DNA from: Caecitellus pseudoparvulus
Taxonomy: Eukaryota; Bigyra: Bicosoecida
Reading direction: 5' to 3'
DNA: 64,000 nt
NCBI GenBank assembly: GCA_965644315.1
Contig: CBFFRQ010000086.1
Coordinates: 1 to 64,000, forward strand
The position numbers and the translations under genes were made by a program. The first letter of the stretch is position 1. Every line of letters starts with the position of its first letter. Below are positions 36,601 to 44,368 of the stretch, piece after piece. The notes under the pieces were generated by a model. That model searched no databases, was not told the origin of the DNA, and was given only the letters and a program-made list of their open reading frames with translations.

Positions 36601-36736
36601 GGAAGGAGGCACGCATGTTGGTGGCTCTGATTCAGACGCTGCGTCTGTGCAGCAGCTGGCAGGGGCAGAGCCAGGCACAGCCACAACGCCTGTGCTGGCT
36701 GCAGCTGACCCCGCGGAAACACTCCTCGTGACTTGA
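33668..36736 (+). CDS. unknown membrane-anchored protein
   Basis: A single exon of 1,022 residues from the first ATG at 33668; upstream in-frame codons back to 33626 lack an ATG. One clear membrane segment sits at residues about 14-31 (GAVLGCILGCVLTFAFMKGLW) without a cleavable signal pattern, suggesting an N-terminal anchor with a large soluble remainder. The body alternates Pro/Ala-rich disorder with globular-looking stretches: about 380-650, including RHAVDITGRVSLMRVGFAVY and LPSNLCFLLVKPGV, and about 770-930, containing YASEALTVSTSLGKSGMEHL. I recognise no domain. It is convergent with the DHHC gene at 36835, with 98 nt between stops. The unbroken 3-kb frame and folded-looking segments support it as real. 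Confidence 0.7.
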   Translation: MQVVDVVQISGVSPGAVLGCILGCVLTFAFMKGLWGTFDLTTKFVQGMWKTILGLPAVEAEPAGLPPPPPSPRTSPPAETVDTTATKATTGAGTGHNRRAPAPQASVLAAATGIAGLHVDTQLHGDHANRGGGPTLHSAPARRMRSITGSTGSSFPPRVGSEDSHAPTGVAGEAAEGGEGGGGHPLQVRRPPLHLLEGSLFLLRHLAAVRSLITNAAAAAALREEPDASTPTSATRRGPRDAQGRPLPAPAADAARAVHAAFHTLPGNVLAELALSHALRVNAPLVGQGGVGEGIGPFHPPLPITTHLLPSLPGLKRVPEQDHGRSQLARGGTQFRVDEGVFLTPPCHLSKPRPAPAPASARAREGGDARPLSIPVPTFVHVSPSAHSIAGCPQSWLTLLSRTFGLEMPQRQGGRHAVDITGRVSLMRVGFAVYCKQAWLEHPSAAAGVRPMQSSCSETTARLAFYLLTCTFPPRCMWLDDRADLPSPRAAFGHLLRVIKTRLNTSVSFCRVALPMSSEDMAGVFSKGQAAPSTAILRRLGSRPQLQFGPAEGSQTEPVARFDDDEAMLPSNLCFLLVKPGVNDPEAAAAAGGRVALIVSCGGVSNVVVRWLQPTVAALQAALKHITRVDLDLSLYHATVHSHVFGEAVTDLQVEALATSHAVAIRAAALSAPPKAAPTPRRGFFAWLRGSSSQPAEKLPVSELEGARANDALHDPSRQFRPPWRSPEPTPAYTLGMPLQEAGQQAGQAFHPHNARTASANAVEEPPGKAQGALPLLSLLQYHCGLPRHAARQHILEPASLVPPLQQRQQGASVEEVGSGQGLAGCTNVSCVGGTLAWLSDPLYASEALTVSTSLGKSGMEHLSLTATTHLAYIMLVQFTRGVLNPTSEVMQAFPSQVAVLHTRLAIALDSGRLAPPDICNLLRAQPVAGVVGRAPPKGSPGREDNPRGLSAAALAEPSLPELLDLTTRAHSRLQQELEGGTHVGGSDSDAASVQQLAGAEPGTATTPVLAAADPAETLLVT

Positions 36737-36834
36737 GCCGCCTTCAGTGATGCTTGGAGACTGGCGGCGCAATGCATGTTTTGTATGTGCGCAGCAGTTG
36801 CATTGAAGCTTGGAACGCAGGCCAGGGGGGCGCG

Positions 36835-37735
36835 CTACCTGATTGCAGCCGATTCCCCAGACATCATCCAGACCAGGGAGCCGATGCCAGTGACGCCAAG
36901 CAATGTGCACATGGAGTACAAGAAGACGTAGAAGAAGAAGAGGTTGTTACCCGCCACTGCCTTGCCCATCCAAGGGCAGTGGTGGTCATACTCCCGCACA
37001 CACACTCCATTCGCGCTGCAGTGGATGGCCCCTCGGCTCCGCCAAGTGTTGCAGTGCCCACACAAGGCGTGGTCGAACTCCCCACGCTCCATCAGCTGCA
37101 GGCGCTGGTCCTCGGCCTCTTCCGGGGATTGTGCCGGCAAGATCCCAGGGTTTGACCAGGACACGAGGGCCAGGGAGCCAAAGGTGACCAGCATGAGCAG
37201 CGCCTGCACCACCACCAGTGCGATGTGCAAGACGGGCGCGACGAAGATGAGGAACAAGATGGACGGCACTGACACGAGGCCCCAGGTGACGGTGTTGCAG
37301 GGCCAATCAGGGCCGATGAGACCTGTGGAAGGCGAAGAGGGCGCACAACGTCCAGCTTGGCGGCCCTCATGGCAAGAGCAGGTCGCCACACCACTCACAG
37401 ATGAATGGGAAGTAACTTCGCAGGCCCGTTGCGTGCACTGAGCCGCAGAGCAGGCGGTTATTGCCGACCATCTTGCCACAGCAAAAACACGTGGCTGCCC
37501 CAGTGCTTGGCAACGTGCCCCTGGAGTACTGTGCCCAGTATGGACTGTCTTTGTACTTGGCCGGCACACCGTGCCTGCCTTCCGCGGAATTCGAGGCGGA
37601 GGAGGACATGTCACTGCCTTGCCCAGCTTCAACGGGATGCTGCTCCAGGACATGGGCGTCCATCCTTCGAATCTCGTGAGGAGATGAATCGGTCTCCTCG
37701 CTCGTTTGCAGCAGGGGATCGCTTGGGCTCAACAT
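36835..37735 (-). CDS. DHHC-family palmitoyltransferase
   Basis: Exons 37735-37399 and 37322-36835 give about 274 residues; the intron is 76 nt (GTGAGT...CAG, phase 1). The join restores FPFICLIGPDWPCNTVTWGL, matching the GNNR...GPD approach to the first membrane segments of PATs. Two hydrophobic segments (SVPSILFLIFVAPVL; VVVQALLMLVTFGSLALV) are followed by SNPGILP, equivalent to DPG. The zinc/catalytic core reads CGHCNTWRSRGAIHC, then GVCVREYDHHCPWMG. DHHC is intact, but the middle Cys of HCxxCxxC is Asn, and the usual NCIG after CPW reads KAVA. One membrane segment (NNLFFFYVFLYSMCTLLGV) follows, then an early stop. A possible donor (CAG/GTAGCG) at the very end means a short 3' exon could be missed. 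An in-frame extension upstream of 37735 has no ATG. Confidence 0.88.
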
Positions 37736-37982
37736 GCGCTGCGTCGGCTGGTCTCTGGCAACGCCTTGCCAGTCTCTGCCTCCCGCAAAGTCAATCTGCA
37801 AGCTGAAACAAACTTAGACCTACCCCGCCGAGCATGGCCTGTTCGAATGAAGGAACCTTCATGTCGCTGCAGGCTCCGCCGGTTGAGCACCGCTGTGATT
37901 TGTGCGCTCGTCACTCTTGCTCCGGCCGCCGGGAAGGGACTGCGTTTAGGGAGGCCTCCCCTGAGGCACGCCACACGAAGCC

Positions 37983-38579
37983 ATGCAAGGGAGCGGTGGC
38001 CTGGTGGACTACGGCACTGATTCCAGTTCTGACTCCGACAGTGGTGATGGGGAGGTGGTGCTGGGGCGCACAACGCCGCTCGCGGCTCGTGCTGGCGCTG
38101 AGCCGAATTCCGCACAGGCAGCAGCTGCGCCCCAACCCACGTCACAAGCTGTTCCTGCAGACGTAGCAGCTGCTTCAAGTGATGCCAGCATGCAAACTCG
38201 TGAAAGTGAATCTGATCAGCCTGCATTGCATGCTTTGGAGGGCCCAAGCATGCCTGCTCCAGCTCCTGCGGGACCCTCGGTCGCATCGCAGCTTGGAGCG
38301 CGCTTCGAGCGCTTTGCACAGCTGACTGCGCAAGGGCACGACTTAGTGGACAGCTTGAAGCAGCGCAGGATTGCTGTGCGCCCACCTCATGACGCTGCCA
38401 CGGCCGGCGTCGAAGAGTACTGCAGCACACTGCCCTTCTCCGCACCGCTAGAGACCTGGGCCAGGCCCACACATGACCACCTGCACCAACAGGCACTGCG
38501 TGACCGTGCGGATCTGGAACGCCTTCGGGCAGCATTTCCCCACCTGCGATCACAGGGCGCCTTTCACAGCAGCGGTTGA
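37983..38579 (+). CDS. small acidic/serine-rich protein, unknown
   Basis: A single exon of 198 residues from the ATG at 37983. The start GLVDYGTDSSSDSDSGDG resembles the N terminus of HCNGP/SAP30BP-type nuclear proteins, and a C-terminal helical region follows from about residue 98 (LGARFERFAQLTAQGHDL to the end, Arg/Leu-rich). The central part is Ala/Pro/Gln-rich and probably disordered. The HCNGP resemblance rests on the acidic DYG motif only, so no function is assigned. The stop at 38579 is 16 nt from the stop of the convergent gene at 38596. Confidence 0.6.
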   Translation: MQGSGGLVDYGTDSSSDSDSGDGEVVLGRTTPLAARAGAEPNSAQAAAAPQPTSQAVPADVAAASSDASMQTRESESDQPALHALEGPSMPAPAPAGPSVASQLGARFERFAQLTAQGHDLVDSLKQRRIAVRPPHDAATAGVEEYCSTLPFSAPLETWARPTHDHLHQQALRDRADLERLRAAFPHLRSQGAFHSSG

Positions 38580-38595
38580 CGTCAAGCTTTGGTTT

Positions 38596-39659
38596 TCATG
38601 TCATCTCCCACTGCGACCAATGCGGTTGAGGGGTTTGGGCGACACGCCTCTCTCCGGCCCCTGGCAGTTGCTGCACGGCATGCAGCGTGTGTGCAGCGCG
38701 GCCACGAGCAGTTGCACTCAGTTGTTGTGGGAACTGTGCATCAAACACGTGGGAGTTGTCGCCAATCGGTTGTGGGTCGCTGGGCAGCCGGGGCGGCCCT
38801 TGCACCGCCACGCTCGTGGAAGGCTGGTTGATGCGCAATGCGGCCTTGGCTGTGCGGCTGTGGGCCTGCTTCGCACGCCAAGTGTACTCCCACGCCGGGA
38901 CGTCCACCATGTATGCCTGAGTGGAGTGCACCTGCCCGCCCACAGGCGACGTCGCCCCCCAAGCGCCCTGCTGCGTCACGTCCACCTGGGGAGGGAATGC
39001 ATACTGCCCCAGCCTGCGTGCCGAGCGGCCCTGACTCGTGTGGGAACCCACCCTGCATGCCACACTCGTAGCAGCCGACGTTGGCTGCCCCTTTCCAGCC
39101 AGCACCTCCCCTGCCTCAGCCAGGGAGGCTGGCTGCGTTGCGGCATTGTACCAAGTTCGCAGAGAGGACAGCGCCCAAAAGTTCGCAGTGGCTGAGCAGC
39201 GCGGCCGAATAGAGTCCGCACGATCAACCAGACGCTGGCCAGCATCCAGCATGCGCGTTTCCTCATGCGACCTCTTCCGCCTCTCAAGCAGTGCGCTGGA
39301 AACTGAGCGGCGTGCAGTCGCCTTGGCATCTTCTTGGGCAACGCGCACGTTTCGTGCTGCGTGTTCTACATCGTACCGAAGCCGCCGAATCTGAGCACAG
39401 AAGGAGGTGGGGAACATGTTCAGTGGATCTGTTGCAGGGTTTCTACGCAGTTCCTTACCTTTGCCTCTGAGCGGGCATGCTGCTGATGCAGTTTTCTCAA
39501 CGCAGGCAAAGCCGCCGCACTGAGGGGCATGCGGCCTGTGCCAGCGGCCAAACCAAACCCAGCAGGAGGAACGGGCACTTCAGCCCCACTCTGCTTCAGC
39601 TTGGGGTTCAGTACTGCCTCTGGCACAAAGTGCCGCTGAAGGGTGGCGTGGCTGGACAT
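38596..39659 (-). CDS. unknown basic coiled-coil protein
   Basis: Exons 39659-39459 and 39390-38596 give 331 residues; the intron is 68 nt (GTAAGG...CTCAG, phase 0), joining HQQHARSEAK to IRRLRYDVEHAARN. The N-terminal 40 residues contain a Pro/Gly-rich patch. Residues about 45-130 form a basic helix or coiled coil (VRVAQEDAKATARRSVSS and ERRKRSHEETRML), and the rest is mixed with scattered Trp/Tyr (WALSSLRTWYNAA; PAWEYTWRAKQAHS). I recognise no family. The clean splice junction in frame and the continuous coil across it support the minus-strand model over open frames on the other strand. Confidence 0.65.
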
Positions 39660-39905
39660 GTTTGGCGCTGGTCTCCCGAGGGCGTGTTGACTCCGGTTCA
39701 ATTTCCGCAGGGCGCGGCTTTCAGTCCACACCAGAGCACCAGCAACGTAGAGGAGCTCACGGGAGTAAAGTTGGGTACAGTCACCGTCCTATCTGTGGCA
39801 GGTCGCGGGGCTAGGTCAATTGGTGGGGATGTCGACAAACGACCCAGGTGCGCGGAAAGTGCGAAGATAGCATGCATTGCTGCGACGCTCCGCACCGCCG
39901 TGGAT

Positions 39906-41042
39906 TCACTGGCTCGCAAGCCACCACATGATGAGCGGCTGCAGCCCACCGGCAGCGAGAATGGCGTAGTTTCGGTTGGGGTTGCTTGCCGTGCCAGGTG
40001 GCACGGCTGCCTGCAGCGTCTGCACCAGGAAGAATGCCATGGCAGCTGAGGTGTACAGCAGAGCTACATAGAACCCAATGCTCCCCAGCAGCAAGAAGGC
40101 CAGCGTGGAGAGCACGATGCCGACGTACTTGTAGCCGCCCAGCGCCACGAGGTCGAGGAGAGGCGGAGGGGTGGCGGCGGCGAGGAAGAGGCCGAGGCGC
40201 AGGGCGCCCAGCTCGAGGAGCTGCGTGACCAGGGCGGCAGAGGTGGCATTCACCAGCGTCTCTGGCGTGAACTGTGTCTGTGTGCCGTGTGCGACGCCTG
40301 TGAGCAGGACGAACGTGACCAGCGCCATGCACGGAATGTACAGGTCGGGCGCGTTGGGGTCGGCAACTGGCAGCACAGGTGCTTCCGGCTCTTGTTCAAA
40401 GCCGTCTTTTGCGTGCCTTGCCCACTTGCGCTTGCGGAAGGGGAAGAGCAGTGTCTGCAGGCGCCGGGAGACAAAGCAGAGGGTTTCAACGCTGAAACGC
40501 TGGCAGACACGTGACGGCTGCCGCGGGCGTGCACCCGTGCGCAGCATGACACACCTTGAGGCGCTCGATTACAAAGTTATTGTTCACCTGAAAGTACACT
40601 TGCAGTGACAGCCACAGCGCTTGTGCTCCTGTGGAGTCGAGTCGCCCCGGCCGTTGAGCAGCCGGTGCACAGCAGTGTGAGCGTGAAACTCACCTGGCAC
40701 GTACTGCGCAGCAAGGGACTGCGCCTGTGCGAGGCCAGCCCGCGCTGCCATTTGACCCGCCGCAGCTGCAACATCAGATGAACCTTCTCCTCCGAACAGC
40801 CCCGATGCCATGCTGCCTTGCGCTGGCCTGTGGTGCATGCCGACGCCCACGCCTGACGGGCTCGTGGCTGCTGGCGCGGGCGGCGGGCCGAAGCCACTGC
40901 CCGGTTGCCGTGGGGCTGCAGCAGGGGCAGGAGCAGGCGCAGTCGGTGCCTGGCCAGGATTGAACATGCTCGGCTGTCCTGTAAAGCCACCTTGGTGTGC
41001 AGGGAACCCTTGCTGCTGGGCGCCCATGTGTGGCGCTGCCAT
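39906..41042 (-). CDS. YIF1: YIF1, Yip1-interacting ER-Golgi traffic protein
   Basis: Exons 41042-40694, 40598-40555 and 40499-39906 give about 328 residues; introns are 95 nt (GTGAGT) and 55 nt (GTGTGT), phases 1 and 0. The N-terminal third is Gly/Pro/Ala-rich (MAAPHMGAQQQGF), cytosolic and disordered. The spliced middle reads VYFQVNNNFVIERLK, then RFSVETLCFVSRRLQTLLFPF, the conserved YIF1 block just before the membrane domain. It continues with DPNAPDLYIPCMALVTFVLL, LDLVALGGYKYVG and QPLIMWWL, giving about five membrane segments. YIF1 partners YIP1 and Rab GTPases in COPII vesicle fusion at the Golgi. It shares a 197-nt divergent spacer with the cytochrome-b5 reductase gene. Confidence 0.92.
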
Positions 41043-41239
41043 GCCTCCTTGACACCTTTGCAGCCGCGTTCCCCAAGACCCAACAAAACGAACAAGGAGT
41101 ACTCCCACTTTTGGGGGGACTGTTGCCCGTAAATCGTCTTCTGCCGAGGACCGCGGTTGGATTGTGGAGTGGGAGGGCTCTTGCGTGTGGCAAGGAACGC
41201 GAGTGGTCGAGGTGCGGAAATTGCTTACCTTTGCCAAGC
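41043..41239. promoter_or_regulatory. divergent spacer between YIF1 and cytochrome-b5 reductase
   Basis: Only 197 nt separate the two start codons, so core promoters and both 5' UTRs must share this stretch. It contains no TATA box that I can see. A bidirectional promoter is inferred from geometry alone. Confidence 0.4.
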
Positions 41240-42193
41240 ATGGATGCCTTGGACCTGCTCGTGCAGCATGCGACTACGACGGAAGGGGCAGTGGCTATTG
41301 CCTGTCTAGTGGTTGGTCTCATAGCCATCTTTGCCTTGGTACGACCTGCAGCCGCAAAGTCGGGCGAATCTCCGACGGGTGGACCTCTGCAGTTGACCCC
41401 GTTCTCCCACGGCAAGGCACTCGACCGCCTGAAGTGGCGCCACCTGCGGCTCGTCCACGCGGAGAAGACTTCCCACAACACCCGACTCCTGCACTTTGAG
41501 CTAGAACCAGATGAAGACCTCTCTGTGCTTCCGGTGGGGCGCCATGTCACCGTGGCGGCAGAGATTGATGGTGAGCTGGTCAAGCGGCCTTACACGCCCA
41601 TCTCCATGCCATCAGAGCGTGGGCGGGTGGCGTTGCTGATCAAGATGTACCGTGTGGGCGCCATGTCCAAACATCTGTTCGAGCTGCCCCTGGGGTCCTA
41701 CATTGGCATGCGTGGCCCCATCGGCCGGCACACGTACGTGCCCAACCAGCACTCACACCTGCTCATGCTGGCTGCAGGCACGGGCCTGACCCCCATGCTG
41801 CAAATCATCCGCTGTGGCTTGGAGGACCCCAGTGACACCACGTGCTACACGCTGTTTTTCCAGAACCGAGAGCAGCGTGACATCCTCTTGCTCTCAGACC
41901 TGCGCCAGCTGTCGCAAGCACACCCAGACCGCCTGGCAATCGCGCTGTACCTCTCTCGCGTCCCGGATGAAGGCTCTTGGGAAACAGAAGATGGCAGACA
42001 GCGAGAGGGCTACATCACGCGCCGAGATCTGCAAGAGGAGTTGTCGGCGCGTGCTGCTGGTGGCCTTGCCTGGGGCGGCGAAGGTGCAGCAACGCAGCAA
42101 GTGCTCGTGTGTGGCCCGTCTGGCTTTTGTGACTGCATGGTGGAGCTCGCCGACAAGTGCGGCGTCACGAAGGAAAATATCAAGGTGTTCTAA
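41240..42193 (+). CDS. CYB5R: NADH-cytochrome b5 reductase
   Basis: A single exon of 317 residues. The ATG at 41240 is followed by an N-terminal membrane anchor (GAVAIACLVVGLIAIFALV, residues about 16-34), typical of the ER/outer-mitochondrial enzyme. The FAD-binding lobe has RPYTPIS (residues about 116-122) and a Gly-rich GAMSKHLFELPLGSYIGMRG region. The NADH lobe has AAGTGLTPMLQII and ends with VLVCGPSGF and a C-terminal KVF, close to the KxF ending of the family. The enzyme passes electrons from NADH through FAD to cytochrome b5 for desaturation and sterol/sphingolipid chemistry. Its stop lies 13 nt from the stop of the convergent RRM gene. Confidence 0.95.
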   Translation: MDALDLLVQHATTTEGAVAIACLVVGLIAIFALVRPAAAKSGESPTGGPLQLTPFSHGKALDRLKWRHLRLVHAEKTSHNTRLLHFELEPDEDLSVLPVGRHVTVAAEIDGELVKRPYTPISMPSERGRVALLIKMYRVGAMSKHLFELPLGSYIGMRGPIGRHTYVPNQHSHLLMLAAGTGLTPMLQIIRCGLEDPSDTTCYTLFFQNREQRDILLLSDLRQLSQAHPDRLAIALYLSRVPDEGSWETEDGRQREGYITRRDLQEELSARAAGGLAWGGEGAATQQVLVCGPSGFCDCMVELADKCGVTKENIKVF

Positions 42194-42206
42194 TCCATTA
42201 TTCCCC

Positions 42207-43885
42207 TCACCGCGCGCTTCGCTCACGCTGACTTGCGCCGCCTCCCATCTGGGCAGGGTACGTGTAGCTCACATCTGAACTGCCCACACCGCCCACCCTT
42301 CCTGTAGTGTAGGCTGCGTAAGGATCATCAGAGATCTGCAAGGCGCTACCTTGGCTCCCTTGCCCCACCTGGGTGTACACAGCATAGGGATCATCCTGTG
42401 CACCGCCTTGTGCTTGGTCTGACTCGCCAGTTCCGCCAACACCATTCGAGCGGACTTCCACAGGATCAAGCTGAAGCGAATCCATGCCGCGTCCATCCCC
42501 GCCTATTCTTCCACCCCCACCATAGGCAGGCGGACCCCCTCCACTCCCGCCATACGCAGGTGGACCCCCTCCACCGCCATACGCAGGTGGACCCCCATCT
42601 CCACCGCCATACGCAGGTGGACCCCCATCTCCACCGCCATACGCAGGTGGACCTCCCCCTCCACCGCCATACGCAGGTGGACCTCCCCCTCCACCGCCAT
42701 ACGCAGGCGGACCTCCTCCTCCACCGCCATACGCAGGCGGACCTCCCCCTCCACCGCCACCGCCTCCCCGTCCACCACTACCACCGTATGCAGGTGGACC
42801 CCTTCGGTGCTCATGCTCGTTTGGCTGACTGTGCCACCTAGCATTGCGAGCATGCGCTGGCCAGTGGTCGTCAACCATGTGTCTATTCCTTGCGTGCCTT
42901 TCAGTGTGTCCATTTCCATGCGGTGGTGGCTGCCACCCTCGTGGAGCCATGCCTGGGTGGCCACCTACGCTGTTGGCGGGCCGGGGCTGCACTGCTCCTC
43001 GGGCCTGAGCCTCCTTAATGTCCAAGGTTCGCCCATCTACAGTTGGCGGAGGGGCCTGCAGCGCAGCCTGCATGCACTGGAACTCCACGAAGGTCACGAA
43101 CCCGAAGCCCCGTGAGCGGCCGGTGGCTCGGTCCTGCATCACCACCGCATCACTTAGCCGCCCAAACACTGCAAACATGTCCCCTAAGTCCTGAGTGGTC
43201 ATGCTCTGAGGAAGACCACCAATAAAGAGTTTATTTTCAGGGACTGTGCCCATGCGCCCGGCAGGCGGGCGCACCTGCCCCCTTCCGTGCTCAGCAGTGC
43301 GGCGCCTGCCAGCCGCTGCTCTAGCTGGCTGTGGCGGGGGCTGGCTGCCCTTTGGGAAGGCTGGTTTGAGCTCCACATCTCTTCCATCCAACAGGAAAGA
43401 ATCTCTGTCTGCCAAAGCCCTGTCGGCAGCTGCAGTGGGCAAGAGAATGGGGGCACGTTCGGTATCGCTGGTTCGTGAGGTGCTCAAAGCTACGCCGCAC
43501 CTGCTGCGTTCGAAAAAACGACAAATCCAAAGCCACGAGGGCGGCCGCAAGAGGAAATGTGCACAGCCTCTTCCACCTCGCCGTAAGGGGCGAAGGCAGC
43601 CCTCAGCTGGGGCTCTTGTGTTGCTGCCGAAAGGCCGCCCACAAAGAGCTTCCGCGTGACGGGAGCCGGAGCTGGTTTGCTGCCCTGAACGCCGGTCGAC
43701 AGGGATGCAGGCTGTAGAGACGAAGCTTTTTTGTCTATATGATTGGGTCCAGAACTCGTCTCTGTGAAAAGGGCGTGCCCACAGGGTGCACACAGCTGCG
43801 CGGTGGTCAGCCACAGGACTGAGCTTCTCAAGCTCGCACCATTTGAGTTTACTGGCCCAGCTTTGGCGTCGGCTCCCTCTTCCAT
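42207..43885 (-). CDS. hnRNP/Musashi-like protein with two RRMs and PPAYGG-rich tail
   Basis: Exons 43885-43501 and 43429-42207 give about 535 residues; the intron is 71 nt (GTGCGG...CAG, phase 1) and falls inside RRM1. RRM1 spans RNP2 KLFVGGL and RNP1 RGFGFVVF, then across the junction the closing segment LLDGRDVELKPAFPKG. RRM2 has KLFIGGL and RGFGFVTF with VDGRTLDIKEA. This tandem order and the DGR-VE/LDIK closing strands match hnRNP A/B, DAZAP1 and Musashi proteins. The C-terminal 250 residues are low-complexity Gly/Pro/Tyr/Ala (PPAYGGGG units), of the prion-like type that drives phase separation. The first 70 residues before RRM1 are not conserved and could hide another short intron. Confidence 0.9.
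42520..42800 (-). repeat. 30-nt minisatellite encoding GGPPAYGGGG units
   Basis: About eight or nine imperfect 27-30 nt units (plus-strand core ccaccgccatacgcaggtgg) in the last exon of the RRM protein. They encode repeated PPAYGG with Gly or Gly/Asp spacers. Two adjacent units share an Asp codon variant (GGGDGG), pointing to local unit duplication. Confidence 0.93.
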
Positions 43886-44368
43886 GGCACACAGTGGCTA
43901 AAGCAAGTAATGTTTGCCCTCTACAGAAAGAAATCCGCGGAAGGCACGCGTTCAGCGCCTTGCGCACGGACGCCAGTGGCGTTGAGCGCTGCAAATACCG
44001 CACTGAGACAGGAGTGCATTCAAGTGACTCAAGGCATGCATCCAGAGCATGCACGGGGGACCTAGACGTATCCACCAGTAACAGAGTAAAGGTTCAGTCC
44101 GTGCATTGTGTGCCATGCCGAAGAATGTGGCAAAAAGCCGCGCTTGCTTTGGTCCAAGTTGCAGCGGAAATTGGCACGAGAGACAGGAGAGCTAAGTGGG
44201 CACAACCGTGCCGCTGAATGACAGGCCGCAGGAAACACACGAAGTCCTGCGTGCAGTGTCTTACTTGGATTCGATTTACACTTGTGGAGAAGCGAGCCGG
44301 GGTCATCGCCCCAAGCCCTTGGCCTTGAGACATTTCTCTTGGGCACCCACGCAGGGATTGCAGCAGGC
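43886..44368. promoter_or_regulatory. divergent intergenic region between RRM gene and SPEF2-like gene
   Basis: A 483-nt spacer between divergent starts. The frame of the SPEF2-like gene extends back to 44282 without a stop but with no better ATG. No RNA gene or conserved motif was recognised. Confidence 0.4.
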
